Source of the DNA: DATHGT01 sp035317605
Lineage (GTDB): Bacteria; Methylomirabilota; Methylomirabilia; Rokubacteriales; CSP1-6
Direction of reading: 5' to 3'
DNA length: 24,462 bases
Assembly (NCBI GenBank): GCA_035317605.1
Contig: DATHGT010000088.1
Location: 1 to 24,462, forward strand
Under the pieces are notes generated by a model. That model was given only the letters and a program-made list of their open reading frames with translations. It did not search any database and had not been told where the DNA came from. A program made the position numbers and the translations under genes. Positions 1 through 8,023 of this stretch are shown one piece after another. How positions within the stretch are numbered: position 1 is the stretch's first letter; each line of letters starts with the position of its first letter.

Positions 1-1050
1 ATCACGTGCGCGACCCCGATCATCATGGCCGAGCCCATGGGCTTCTACAAAAAGCACGGGCTCAACGTGCAGGTGTTCAAGGCGTCGAGCTGGGCGATGA
101 TCCGCGACCTGTCGATCAATGGCGAGACCGACGCCACCCACATGCTCTCGCCGATGCCGCTGGCCATCAGCATGGGCGTGGGCTCGCAGTCCACGCCCTA
201 CGTGATGCCGGCGGTGGAGAACATCAACGGACAGGCCATCACGCTGGCCACCAAGCACAAGGGTGTGAAGAGTGCCGCCGACATGAAGGGTTTCAAGCTG
301 GCGGTGCCGTTCGACTACTCGATGCACAACTTCCTGCTCCGCTACGTGCTGGCCGAGTCCGGCGTCGACCCGGACAAGGACGTGCAGATCCGCGCGGTGC
401 CGCCGCCGGAGATGGTCGCGAACCTGCGCGCCGGCAACCTCGACGGCTATCTCGGGCCCGATCCGTTCAACCAGCGCGCGGTCTTCGAGGAGATCGGCTT
501 CATCTGGATGCTCTCGAAGGACATCTGGCCAGGCCATCCGTGCTGCGCGTTCGCGGCCAAGCGCGAGTTCGCCGAGAAGGCCCCCAACACGTTCAAGGCG
601 CTGCTGAACGCGATCGTCGACGCCACCCAGCACGCCCACGACAAGACCAACCGCAAGGCCATCGCCGCCGCCATCGCGCCGCGCAATTTCCTGAACCAGC
701 CCGTGGAGGTGCTCGAGCAGGTCCTCACCGGCGCCTATCCCGACGGGCTCGGCAACACGAAGAACGTGGCCGACCGTATCGATTTCGACCCGTTCCCGTA
801 CCACTCGATGGCCGTGTGGATCCTCACCCAGATGAAGCGCTGGGGCTACGTGAAGGGCGACGTCGACTACAAGAAGATCGCCGCTGAGGTATTCCTCACG
901 TCGGCCTGCCGCGACGCCATGAAAACAGTCGGCCAGAAGGCCCCGGAGACCAACGCGATCAAGCACACGTTCGTGCTCGGCAAGACCAAGATCTTCGACC
1001 CCGACAAGGCGGACGACTACCTCAAGACGTTCGCCATCCGGCGGGCGTGA
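1..1050 (+). CDS. ABC transporter substrate-binding protein, NrtA/CmpA/CynA type (5' partial)
   Basis: The reading frame is open from base 1 and the N-terminus, including any signal peptide, lies outside the window. The visible protein has the NMT1/NrtA-like pattern of periplasmic binding proteins for nitrate, bicarbonate, cyanate or sulfonates: an early MAEPMGFYKKHGL segment, a DATHMLSPMPLA ligand-pocket region, VPPPEMVANLRAGNLDGY, then a C-terminal lobe ending in TFAIRRA. It overlaps the permease start by 4 bases (GTGA), and an ATPase and cyanase follow, so cyanate is the most likely ligand, as in cyanobacterial cynABDS clusters. The substrate is inferred from context, because the family alone does not distinguish nitrate from cyanate. 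Confidence 0.9.
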   Translation: MTCATPIIMAEPMGFYKKHGLNVQVFKASSWAMIRDLSINGETDATHMLSPMPLAISMGVGSQSTPYVMPAVENINGQAITLATKHKGVKSAADMKGFKLAVPFDYSMHNFLLRYVLAESGVDPDKDVQIRAVPPPEMVANLRAGNLDGYLGPDPFNQRAVFEEIGFIWMLSKDIWPGHPCCAFAAKREFAEKAPNTFKALLNAIVDATQHAHDKTNRKAIAAAIAPRNFLNQPVEVLEQVLTGAYPDGLGNTKNVADRIDFDPFPYHSMAVWILTQMKRWGYVKGDVDYKKIAAEVFLTSACRDAMKTVGQKAPETNAIKHTFVLGKTKIFDPDKADDYLKTFAIRRA

Positions 1051-1838
1051 GCGCGCTCGTGAATCGTGAGCGCCTCCGCGTCGTCTGCTACTCGCTGCTG
1101 CTCGCGGTGATCTTTCTCGCGATCTGGCAGGCGTCGGTAGCCGGCAACAAGCCGGGCAAGGGCCTGCCGGGACCGGCCGCGGTCGCGGGCACCGCGGCCG
1201 AGATGCTGGCCAACCCGTTCTACGACCGCGGCCCCAACGATAAGGGGATCGGGCTTCAGTTCCTCTCGAGCCTGGGGCGGCTTGCCATTGGTTATCTCAC
1301 CGCGTCGGTGACGGCGATCCTGCTCGGCGTCTTCCTCGGGCTCTCGCCGACGCTCTATCGCGCCGTGAACCCCTACGTGCAGATCCTCAAGCCCATCTCG
1401 CCGCTGGCCTGGATGCCGCTGTTCCTCTACACGATCAAGGACTCGGCGTGGGCGGCCGTGCTCGTGATCTTCATGTCGTCGCTGTGGCCGACCCTTGCCA
1501 ACACGGCCTTCGGCGTCGCCACGATCAAGCGCGACTATCTGAACGTGGCGGCGATCCTCCAGCTCTCGTGGTGGCGCCGGCTCATCACCGTGATCCTGCC
1601 GGGAGCGGCACCGGCCGTCGTCGCCGGCCTGCGAATTTCCATCGGCAGCGCCTGGGTGGCCATCGTGGCCGCGGAGATGCTGATCGGCGGTACCGGGGTC
1701 GGCTACTTCGTGTGGAACGAGTGGAACAACCTGCAGCTCACCAGCGTGATCTTCGCGATCCTCGCCATCGGCCTCATCGGCGTGCTCCTCGACGCCGGGC
1801 TGGGGAAGCTCTCACGCCGCTTCGCCTTCTCGGACTGA
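1047..1838 (+). CDS. ABC transporter permease, NrtB/SsuC/TauC family
   Basis: A 263-residue inner-membrane permease of the binding-protein-dependent transport family. Hydrophobic segments are visible near residues 10-28, 75-100, 110-125 and 130-150, with further ones near 185-210 and 230-250. The cytoplasmic coupling loop lies around NVAAILQLSWWRRLITVILPG, close to the EAA consensus of the family although the EAA triplet itself is degenerate. The GTG start overlaps the stop of the binding protein (GTGA), which indicates translational coupling. With the flanking binding protein and ATPase it forms one importer, probably for cyanate given the cyanase downstream. Nitrate or a sulfonate cannot be excluded from the permease alone. 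Confidence 0.92.
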   Translation: MSALVNRERLRVVCYSLLLAVIFLAIWQASVAGNKPGKGLPGPAAVAGTAAEMLANPFYDRGPNDKGIGLQFLSSLGRLAIGYLTASVTAILLGVFLGLSPTLYRAVNPYVQILKPISPLAWMPLFLYTIKDSAWAAVLVIFMSSLWPTLANTAFGVATIKRDYLNVAAILQLSWWRRLITVILPGAAPAVVAGLRISIGSAWVAIVAAEMLIGGTGVGYFVWNEWNNLQLTSVIFAILAIGLIGVLLDAGLGKLSRRFAFSD

Positions 1839-1840
1839 GC

Positions 1841-2686
1841 ATGACGTTTCTCGAGATCGACCACGTGACGAAGCACTTTCCGGCGCCCGACGGCCGAGGC
1901 GCGCTCTGCGTGTTCCGCGACGTCGCCTTCGCGCTCGACGCGGGCGAGTTCCTGACCATGGTCGGGCACTCCGGGTGCGGCAAGTCGACGCTGCTCAACA
2001 TCGTTGCCGGGCTCGAGCGGCCGAGCGCGGGCGGCGTGGTTCTCGAGGGGCGCGAGATCAAGGGGCCCGGCATCGACCGCATGGTGGTCTTCCAGAACTT
2101 CGCGCTGATGCCGTGGCTGACCGTCTTCGACAACGTGCGGGTGGCGGTGCGCGCGGCCCATCCGAGCTGGCGGACCGCCCGGGTGACGGAGTGGGTGCAG
2201 CGCTACGTCGACATGGTGGGCCTCGGCGGCGCCGAGCAAAAGCGGCCAGCCGCGCTCTCGGGCGGCATGCGCCAGCGCGTCGGTCTGGCCCGCGCGTTCT
2301 CCACGGAACCCAAGGTGCTGCTGCTCGACGAGCCCTTCGCCCAGATCGACGCGCTCACCCGCGGCGTCATCCAGGACGAGCTGGTCCGGATGTGGACGGC
2401 CAGCCGGAACACGGTCTTCATGGTCACCCACGACGTCGACGAGGCGATCCTGCTCTCCGACCGGATCGCGCTCATGACCAGCGGCCCGGACGCGCGGTTG
2501 GCCGAGATCATCGACGTGAAAATCCCACGGCCGCGCACGCGGGCCGAGCTCATCGACGACCCCGAGTACCTGCGCTTGCGCACCCACATCCTGCACTTTC
2601 TGATGGAAGTCGGACGCCGCTCGCCCGTGCAGGATGAAGTCGCGGCCAGCACCGGTCGCGCACCCGTGCTCACGCGCCCGACATAG
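1841..2686 (+). CDS. ABC transporter ATP-binding protein, NrtD/SsuB/TauB family
   Basis: A 281-residue ATPase subunit with all canonical motifs: Walker A GHSGCGKST at residues 42-50, Q-loop in VVFQNFALMPW (about 82-92), ABC signature LSGGMRQR at 139-146, Walker B LLLDEP at 160-165 and the H-loop VTHDVDEA at about 195-202. The NFALMPWLTV stretch is typical of the nitrate/taurine/sulfonate subfamily. ATG at 1841 was chosen because it lies 2 bases after the permease stop and matches the family N-terminus; the longer open frame upstream is a shadow of the permease gene. It supplies the energy for the importer encoded by the two preceding genes. Confidence 0.94.
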   Translation: MTFLEIDHVTKHFPAPDGRGALCVFRDVAFALDAGEFLTMVGHSGCGKSTLLNIVAGLERPSAGGVVLEGREIKGPGIDRMVVFQNFALMPWLTVFDNVRVAVRAAHPSWRTARVTEWVQRYVDMVGLGGAEQKRPAALSGGMRQRVGLARAFSTEPKVLLLDEPFAQIDALTRGVIQDELVRMWTASRNTVFMVTHDVDEAILLSDRIALMTSGPDARLAEIIDVKIPRPRTRAELIDDPEYLRLRTHILHFLMEVGRRSPVQDEVAASTGRAPVLTRPT

Positions 2687-2696
2687 ACACTCTGCG

Positions 2697-2705
2697 AAGG
2701 AGGAG
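2697..2705 (+). promoter_or_regulatory. Strong ribosome binding site of the cyanase gene
   Basis: AAGGAGGAG ends 6 bases before the ATG at 2712. It is the strongest Shine-Dalgarno in the operon and fixes the cyanase start against longer in-frame alternatives within the ATPase gene. It suggests cyanase is made in excess over the transporter. Confidence 0.75.
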
Positions 2706-2711
2706 AGGAAA

Positions 2712-3140
2712 ATGGACCGAACGGCCGCGCTCCAAGCGATCAGGAACGCCCGCCAAACTCGCGGGATCAGCTACGACGACCTCGCGAAGGCCATCGGCAC
2801 CAAGGACGCGACGTATCTCGCGGCCGCGCTGCACGGCCAGCATCGACTCAACGCCGAGGAGGCCAAGAAGCTGGCCGAGGCGGTCGGCGTCGATGCCGAG
2901 ACGGCCATGGTCACCACGGCCATGCCGCTGCGCACGGACTTTCCGCTCACCACCGATCCGTTCAAGTATCGGCTCATGGAGCTGGTGGGCGTCTACGGCG
3001 ACGCCCTGCGCGACCGGTGCAACGAGCTGTTCGGCGACGGCATCCTCTCGGCGATCGACTGTGTCGTGAAGCTCGAGAAGAAGGGTGAGCGCGGCGTGCT
3101 TACCATCGACGCGAAGTTCCTCCACTACAAGGAGTACTAG
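2712..3140 (+). CDS. cynS: Cyanate hydratase (cyanase)
   Basis: A 142-residue cytoplasmic enzyme that converts cyanate and bicarbonate to ammonia (or carbamate) and carbon dioxide. The N-terminal part (residues 1-75) is the helical DNA-binding-like domain of cyanases. The C-terminal catalytic domain carries Arg87 and Glu90 in YRLMELVGVYG and Ser113 in GDGILSAID. These match the family's catalytic Arg96/Glu99/Ser122 (E. coli numbering) with identical spacing. The protein ends in LHYKEY, at the position of the family's conserved C-terminal LPTKPF-type tail. It follows the ABC importer by 25 bases with its own strong ribosome binding site, so imported cyanate is detoxified and used as nitrogen and carbon source. 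Confidence 0.97.
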   Translation: MDRTAALQAIRNARQTRGISYDDLAKAIGTKDATYLAAALHGQHRLNAEEAKKLAEAVGVDAETAMVTTAMPLRTDFPLTTDPFKYRLMELVGVYGDALRDRCNELFGDGILSAIDCVVKLEKKGERGVLTIDAKFLHYKEY

Positions 3141-3142
3141 TC

Positions 3143-3415
3143 TTGGCGGAGGCGAGCGGGACCGCGGCGACGAGCGTGATCATGAATACCGTTCCGGCGC
3201 TCGCCGAAGAGCTGCTGGGCTCGCGGCCCGGGGACGTGTACCGGGCCGCCGTGGCGATCATCGAGCGCCCGCTGCTGGCCCACGTGCTGGCGGCCACGGG
3301 CGGCAACCAGCTCCGGGCCGCACGCTTGCTCGGCTTGAACCGCAACACGCTCCGCAAGCGCTGCCGCGAGCTCGGCCTCGACCTCCCGCGCTCGCCCGCT
3401 TCCGCCGTGGGCTGA
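3143..3415 (+). CDS. Small Fis-type helix-turn-helix protein
   Basis: A 90-residue protein whose C-terminal half (about 46-82) is a Fis/NtrC-type DNA-binding domain: LLAHVLAATGGNQLRAARLLG followed by LNRNTLRKRCRELGLDL, where the recognition helix contains NRNTLRKR. It has no sigma-54 activator or receiver domain, so it is a stand-alone Fis-like protein. TTG at 3143 is preferred because AAGGAG at 3129-3134 lies 8 bases before it; an internal ATG at 3182 would give a 77-residue form. It begins 2 bases after the cyanase stop and is surely co-transcribed, so it may regulate the cyanate operon. That role is inference. Confidence 0.85.
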   Translation: MAEASGTAATSVIMNTVPALAEELLGSRPGDVYRAAVAIIERPLLAHVLAATGGNQLRAARLLGLNRNTLRKRCRELGLDLPRSPASAVG

Positions 3416-3469
3416 TCGGCCACACCGTTCGCGCGCGGGCTTCGCCGGATCGCCGCCCGGCCGAGGAGC

Positions 3470-3498
3470 TTGTCAACCCGCGGTGAACGCGGTATCAC
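3470..3498 (+). promoter_or_regulatory. Candidate sigma-70-type promoter of the peptide-type binding protein
   Basis: TTGTCA (3470-3475) and TATCAC (3493-3498) are separated by exactly 17 bases. A transcript from here would start near 3505 and reach the ribosome binding site GAGAGGAG (3531-3538). It lies in the 127-base gap after the Fis-like gene and overlaps the alternative GTG at 3483, arguing that this GTG is not the real start. Confidence 0.5.
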
Positions 3499-3542
3499 CG
3501 GCACACGTCCGTCTTCACAAACTCCGCGAGAGGAGTGCTCCC

Positions 3543-5087
3543 GTGGGCCGACTGATCCGAAGCCTCGGCGCTGGTGTCCTGCTCTTCTCCGCCTGGAATC
3601 CCCTCGTGGCGTCGCCCGCCGTCGCGGCGCCCGAGGGGCAGATGATCCTCGCCCAGACCATCTCGATCGCGCCGCGCTGGTTCGATCCGGCCGACGCGGA
3701 AGGGATCATCACCCCGTTCATCTTCTACTACGCGATGCACGACGCGCTGGTGAAGCCGATGCCGGGCAACCCGCTCACCCCGTGCCTGGCCGAGTCGTGG
3801 ACGGTGTCCGCGGACGGACTCACGTACGAGTTCGTGCTGCGCCGGGGCGTGCGGTTCCACAACGGCGATCCGGTGACGGCCGAGGACGTCAAGTTCTCGT
3901 TCGAGCGGTACCGGGGGGCGGCGGCCCGCATGTTCAAGGATCGGGTGAGCGCGGTGGAGATCGTCGATCCGCAGCGCGTGCGCTTTCGCCTGTCGCGTCC
4001 ATGGCCGGACTTCATGGCCTTCTACGGCACGCCGACCACGGGCGCGGGGTGGATCGTCCCCAAGCGGTACGTCGAGAAGGTCGGCGAGGACGGCTTCAAG
4101 AAGGCCCCGGTTGGCGCCGGCCCCTACAAGTTCTCCGCGTTCAAGCCGGGCGTCGAGCTGGTGCTGGAGGCCAACGAGCAGTACTGGCGCAAGGTGCCGC
4201 ACATCAAGACCGTGATCATCCGCAGCGTCCCCGACGAGACCACGCGCCTGGCCATGCTGAAGCGGGGCGAGGCTGACGTTTCCTACCTCTTCCGGGGGGC
4301 GCTCGCCGAAGAGGTCCGTCGCAGCCAGGGACTGACGCTCAAGCCGTACTACCTGCCGCTGCCCTTCTGGCTGATGTTCGCCGAGCAGTGGGACTCGAAG
4401 TCGCCGTGGGCGGACCGCCGCGTGCGCCTGGCCGCCAACCTGGCCATCGACCGGAACGCGATCAATCAGGCCGAGACCCTCGGCCTGTCGAAGCTCACCG
4501 CGAGCATCATCCCCCAGCGCTTCGAGTTCTACTGGCCGGCACCGCTCTATGCTCACGATCCCGCGAAGGCCAGGCAGCTGCTGGCCGAGGCGGGATATCC
4601 CAACGGCTTCGACGCGGGATCGATGGCCGCGGACCTCACGTTCGTCTCCCTCGCGGAAGCGATCGCGAACGATCTCGGGGCCGTGGGCATTCGCGCGACC
4701 CTCCGGCCCCTGGAGCGCGCGGCGCTGTTCAAGGAGTATCAGGACAAGCGCCTCAAGCACCTGTTCCTGGCCTCCAGCGCCGCCTTCGGGAACGCGGCCA
4801 GCCGGCTCGACGCGTTCGTGGCGTCGGGGGGCCTGTTCACCTACGGGACGTATGCGGACATCGAGGGGCTCGTCCGCGAGCAGGCGACCGAGCTGGACCG
4901 GGGCAAGCGCGAGGCAATCCTCCACCGGATCCAGCAGCTCATGCACGACAAGGCGATGTTCGCGCCGATCTTCGAGCTGGCCAGCCTCGGCGCGTATGGG
5001 CCGCGCGTCGCCGAATCGGGACTCGGATTGATCCCGAGCATGGCCGCGTCCGCGCCTTATGAAGACCTCAAGTTGAAGGGCAAGTGA
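3543..5087 (+). CDS. Secreted ABC transporter substrate-binding protein, family 5 (DppA/OppA type)
   Basis: About 514 residues from GTG 3543, which follows AGGAG and places a classical signal peptide at the N-terminus (GRLIRSLGAGVLLFSAW, cleavage likely after SPAVAA). A GTG at 3483 would add 20 residues but overlaps the candidate promoter. Family 5 landmarks are present: AESWTVSADGLTYEFVLRRGV followed by FHNGDPVTAEDVKFSFERY, GAGPYKF, and NLAIDRNAINQ. These proteins bind dipeptides, oligopeptides, nickel or other small ligands in the periplasm. No permease or ATPase genes are adjacent, so it is an orphan or works with a distant transporter. The next gene, an epoxide hydrolase, overlaps its stop by one base, so the ligand may be a small organic compound rather than a peptide (inference). 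Confidence 0.9.
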   Translation: MGRLIRSLGAGVLLFSAWNPLVASPAVAAPEGQMILAQTISIAPRWFDPADAEGIITPFIFYYAMHDALVKPMPGNPLTPCLAESWTVSADGLTYEFVLRRGVRFHNGDPVTAEDVKFSFERYRGAAARMFKDRVSAVEIVDPQRVRFRLSRPWPDFMAFYGTPTTGAGWIVPKRYVEKVGEDGFKKAPVGAGPYKFSAFKPGVELVLEANEQYWRKVPHIKTVIIRSVPDETTRLAMLKRGEADVSYLFRGALAEEVRRSQGLTLKPYYLPLPFWLMFAEQWDSKSPWADRRVRLAANLAIDRNAINQAETLGLSKLTASIIPQRFEFYWPAPLYAHDPAKARQLLAEAGYPNGFDAGSMAADLTFVSLAEAIANDLGAVGIRATLRPLERAALFKEYQDKRLKHLFLASSAAFGNAASRLDAFVASGGLFTYGTYADIEGLVREQATELDRGKREAILHRIQQLMHDKAMFAPIFELASLGAYGPRVAESGLGLIPSMAASAPYEDLKLKGK

Positions 5088-6232
5088 TGGCGCCGGCGCC
5101 GTTCACGATCGCGGTCCCCGATAGCGTGCTCGCCGATCTGCGTGAGCGGCTCGCGCGGGTGCGCTGGCCGGACGAAGCGCCGGATGCGGGGTGGCGCTAC
5201 GGGACCGACCTCGCGTACATGAAAGCGCTGGTCGCGTACTGGCGCGACGGCTACGACTGGCGAAAGAACGAGGCCGCGCTGAACCGGTTCCGGCAGTTCA
5301 CGGCGCCCGTCGCCGGCATCGACGTGCACTTCATTCACGAGCCTGGCGTGGGGCCCGACCCGATGCCGCTGCTGATCTCCCACGGCTGGCCGGGATCGGT
5401 GCTCGAGTTCCACAAGATCATCCCGATGCTGACCGATCCCGCGCGGTTCGGGGGCGATCCCGCCGACGCGTTCACGGTGGTGGCTCCGTCGCTCCCCGGC
5501 TACGGCTTTTCGTTCCGCCCGAACCAGCCGCGCTTCGGGGTGAGCGAGATCGCCGACGCGTTCGCCGCCCTCATGACCGATGTCCTGGGCTACGCGCGCT
5601 TCGGCGCGCAGGGCGGCGACTGGGGCGCGTTCATCACCGCGCGCCTGGGTTACGCGCATGCCGCGAAGCTCACGGGCATCCACGTGAACCTGCTCACGCT
5701 GCGGCGAGACCTCCGGCCGCCGGCGAACCCCACCGAGGAGGAGCGCCGCTACCTCGAGGATCTCGGCCGGTGGCTGCGTGACGAGACCGGGTATCAGTGG
5801 ATCCAGGGAACCAAGCCGCAGACTCTGGCCTACGGGCTCACCGATTCGCCGGTGGGATTGGCGGCGTGGATCGTGGAAAAGTTTCGCACGTGGAGCGATT
5901 GCGGCGGCAACGTCGAGCGACGGTTCACCAAGGACGAGATCCTCACCAACGTGATGCTCTACTGGGTCACCGGGGCCATCGGTTCGTCGTTCTGGCCGTA
6001 CTACGCGCGCTATCACGCGGACTGGCCGATCCCCGACGGCGCCCGCGTTGAAGTTCCGATGGGTTACGCCGCCTTCCCTCATGAGATCGTTCGCCCGCCG
6101 CGCGCGTGGGCCGAGCGTGTGTTCGACGTCCGCCGCTGGACGGCGATGGCCGCCGGCGGCCACTTCGCCGCGCTCGAAGAACCCGAGGCGCTCGCCGCCG
6201 AGGTCAGAGCGTTCTTCCGGCCCCTCAGATAG
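5087..6232 (+). CDS. Epoxide hydrolase (EHN-domain alpha/beta hydrolase)
   Basis: A 381-residue alpha/beta hydrolase with the N-terminal EHN region (PDSVLADLRERLARVRWPDE, residues 11-30) found in microsomal-type and juvenile-hormone-type epoxide hydrolases. The oxyanion-hole motif HGWPGS is at 99-104, the nucleophile elbow GGDWG gives Asp178, and the catalytic His lies in GGHFAALEEPE (His359). The family opens epoxides to diols through an aspartyl ester. ATG at 5087 shares its A with the stop of the preceding gene (TGATG), so translation is coupled to the binding protein. No signal peptide is seen, so it should be cytoplasmic. Confidence 0.93.
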   Translation: MAPAPFTIAVPDSVLADLRERLARVRWPDEAPDAGWRYGTDLAYMKALVAYWRDGYDWRKNEAALNRFRQFTAPVAGIDVHFIHEPGVGPDPMPLLISHGWPGSVLEFHKIIPMLTDPARFGGDPADAFTVVAPSLPGYGFSFRPNQPRFGVSEIADAFAALMTDVLGYARFGAQGGDWGAFITARLGYAHAAKLTGIHVNLLTLRRDLRPPANPTEEERRYLEDLGRWLRDETGYQWIQGTKPQTLAYGLTDSPVGLAAWIVEKFRTWSDCGGNVERRFTKDEILTNVMLYWVTGAIGSSFWPYYARYHADWPIPDGARVEVPMGYAAFPHEIVRPPRAWAERVFDVRRWTAMAAGGHFAALEEPEALAAEVRAFFRPLR

Positions 6233-6266
6233 CGCGTTTCTTGCTTCCTACCCCCATATGATGCGG

Positions 6267-6296
6267 TTGACGAATAGCTCTACACGTGTTTAGTAT
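6267..6296 (+). promoter_or_regulatory. Candidate promoter of a small hypothetical gene
   Basis: TTGACG (6267-6272) and TAGTAT (6291-6296) are 18 bases apart in an unusually AT-rich patch of this GC-rich region. A strong GGGAGGAG ribosome binding site (6308-6315) and ATG 6320 follow directly. Confidence 0.45.
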
Positions 6297-6319
6297 ACGA
6301 GTCCCCTGGGAGGAGAGCG

Positions 6320-6607
6320 ATGAATACGGTGGAGCAGGCTCTGAGAGTGGAGATGAGCGAGCTTCTCGATCGACTGGCGTCGTCGGTGCCCGGCGGGTGC
6401 TTGACCGCGATCAGCCAGACACAGCCGACGCTGCGCAAGCGGCTGGACGAGATGGAAGATCATCTGACCGACGCGAGGGCGGCGCTGCTCGATGGCTACG
6501 GCCGCTGGTGTCGTGCCCTGGAAGATCTCGAAAATCTCTGGGCGCTCGGCGCATACAGGTCAGCGGCCGAAGAGACGGTCGAGCCAGCCCGGGCGATCGC
6601 GGCTTGA
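6320..6607 (+). CDS. Small hypothetical helical protein
   Basis: A 95-residue, probably all-helical, cytoplasmic protein that I do not recognise. It is acidic and charged, with heptad-like stretches (LRVEMSELLDRLASSV, TLRKRLDEMEDHLTDARAALL) that could form a coiled coil. Trp residues near 63 and 74 sit in GRWCRALEDLENLWAL. The start is supported by GGGAGGAG 4 bases before the ATG and by a promoter-like sequence upstream. Its last 48 bases overlap the 3' end of the opposite-strand gene at 6560-7033, so the two transcripts would be antisense to each other at their ends. Confidence 0.65.
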   Translation: MNTVEQALRVEMSELLDRLASSVPGGCLTAISQTQPTLRKRLDEMEDHLTDARAALLDGYGRWCRALEDLENLWALGAYRSAAEETVEPARAIAA

Positions 6608-7033
6608 CGTCGGCGCGGGGTCGCCGGCTTCCAGGGCGTACGCGGTCCGCACCTGCTCGAACCTTTGCCAGTAGTCGGGCAGGAGCTTGGCCAGCGATAC
6701 CTGAACGGCGATCAGCTGATCGAGCGGGTCGCCGGTCACGCGGCCCGAGGCCGTGAGCGCTTGCCGCTGCTCGGGGTCGAGTACGGGCAGCATCGCGTCG
6801 CCCAGCCGGGCCAGGAACGTCTGGACGCGCCGATCGAACTCGGCGCGATCAGACGTGCTGTCGGCGGCCGGCGCGGGGAGGCCGCCCGCGCGCCGCGCGT
6901 CGACCATCGACTCGAGGCAGACGAAGTCGACGGCTTCGGCGATCCGGTCGCGCACCTCGGCCTCCACGCGCGCGATGAGGTCGTGAGGCTCGCCGGCCCC
7001 GCGGCGGAGCGACGTGTTGAAGGGGCGGCTCAC
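6560..7033 (-). CDS. Hypothetical protein, co-transcribed with SDR gene
   Basis: A 157-residue protein of unknown function. The sequence looks like a genuine soluble helical protein rather than a shadow: alternating hydrophobic and charged residues (AEFDRRVQTFLARLGDAML, LLPDYWQRFEQVRTAYALEAG) and a typical C-terminus GWLDRLFGR. No known motif or signal peptide is seen. The GTG start at 7033 lacks a clear Shine-Dalgarno and lies 19 bases after the stop of the SDR gene, so it probably relies on coupling. Convergent overlap with the plus-strand gene at 6320-6607 is 48 bases. Confidence 0.65.
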   Translation of the reverse strand: MSRPFNTSLRRGAGEPHDLIARVEAEVRDRIAEAVDFVCLESMVDARRAGGLPAPAADSTSDRAEFDRRVQTFLARLGDAMLPVLDPEQRQALTASGRVTGDPLDQLIAVQVSLAKLLPDYWQRFEQVRTAYALEAGDPAPTSSRDRPGWLDRLFGR

Positions 7034-7052
7034 GGCGTACGCGTGTGGCCGC

Positions 7053-7952
7053 TCACGAGCTGAGCATGTGCTCGAGACCGGCGGCCAGCGGCACCGGCGC
7101 GAGCTGGAACGTGTCGAAGAACGGCCGCGGGTCGCACACGCCGTCCTCGCCGAGCATCAGGAGCTGATCCGGCGTCACCGGGAAGCCGGGCAGGGGATGG
7201 AGCAGCGTTGCCAGCGGGCGCATCACGCCGAGAGGCACGTGGACCTTGCGCACGCGCCGGCGCCCGACGGCGCGGCCGATCAGATCGAGAAGCTCCAGCA
7301 TCGTCACGGGCTCGGGGCCGCCGACCTCGTACGTCTGCTTGATCGCGACCGGACGCTCGAGCGCTCCCACGAAACCCGCGGCGACCCCTTCGACCGCGAT
7401 CGGTTGCAGCCGCTGACGTCCTGAACCGATCACAGGGACGACCGGCAGTCGGCGCACCATCGACGCCAGCAGGGTGACGAAGCCGTCGCCGCGTCCGTAG
7501 ATGATCGATGGGCGGAAAATCGTCCACGCCAGTTCGCTCGCCCGGACCGCTTCCTCCGCGGCCCACTTGGTCTGGTGATAGCGGGAAGCGGCGCCGGGCC
7601 GGGTGCCGAGCGCGCTCATGTGGAGATAGCGCTGGACGCCGGCGGCCTTCGCGGCCTCCAGCACGTTCCGCGTGCCCTCGACGTGGACGCGCTCGAACGT
7701 CACGTCGGCCGCGCGCTGCTCGCGGATGATCCCGACGAGGTGGATCACCGCGTCGCACCCCGCCATGTCTTCCGCGAGGCCGCGGCGGGTGAGGACGTCG
7801 CCCTCGATCCTCGCGATCGCGCCGAGTCCGCGGAGACGTCCCTCGGACCCGCGACGGACCAGACAGCGCACCATGTAACCGGCCGCGCAGAGCTGGTGCA
7901 GGAGGGCGTGTCCCACGAAGCCCGTGGCCCCGGTGACGAAGACGTGTGGCAT
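7053..7952 (-). CDS. NAD(P)-binding SDR protein, NDUFA9-like (atypical SDR5)
   Basis: A 299-residue Rossmann-fold protein. The dinucleotide-binding motif TGATGFVG is at residues 7-14. The segment DAVIHLVGIIREQ, then the position of the catalytic Tyr and Lys in RYHQTKWAAE, and IFRPSIIYG complete the extended-SDR signature. The overall pattern is closest to complex I NDUFA9-like and related nucleoside-diphosphate-sugar epimerase proteins (COG0702). Such proteins bind NADPH, and many bacterial members have no assigned substrate. It heads a two-gene minus-strand unit and is divergent from the beta-lactamase/NamZ gene across a 71-base spacer. Confidence 0.88.
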   Translation of the reverse strand: MPHVFVTGATGFVGHALLHQLCAAGYMVRCLVRRGSEGRLRGLGAIARIEGDVLTRRGLAEDMAGCDAVIHLVGIIREQRAADVTFERVHVEGTRNVLEAAKAAGVQRYLHMSALGTRPGAASRYHQTKWAAEEAVRASELAWTIFRPSIIYGRGDGFVTLLASMVRRLPVVPVIGSGRQRLQPIAVEGVAAGFVGALERPVAIKQTYEVGGPEPVTMLELLDLIGRAVGRRRVRKVHVPLGVMRPLATLLHPLPGFPVTPDQLLMLGEDGVCDPRPFFDTFQLAPVPLAAGLEHMLSS

Positions 7953-8011
7953 GGCTCCCTAGGATATCAACGCGCGCCACGCAGATTGGCGATCGGCGGC
8001 GGGCCGAGTGT

Positions 8012-8017
8012 TAAGAT
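8012..8017 (+). promoter_or_regulatory. -10 element 6 bases before the start codon (possible leaderless mRNA)
   Basis: TAAGAT is followed by six bases and then GTG 8024. There is no Shine-Dalgarno before the GTG. The best -35-like hexamer (TTGGCG, 7986-7991) is 20 bases upstream, so the assignment is tentative. Confidence 0.4.
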
Positions 8018-8023
8018 CGCGAG

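Noticed and set aside
3483..3542. GTG 3483 as start of the peptide-type binding protein
   Set aside because: It would place 20 charged residues before the signal peptide and overlaps the candidate -10; GTG 3543 has a ribosome binding site and a normal signal peptide.
3495..4946. 483-codon open frame antisense to the peptide-type binding protein
   Set aside because: No motif, Arg/Glu/Val-rich composition, and fully covered by a clear family 5 binding protein.
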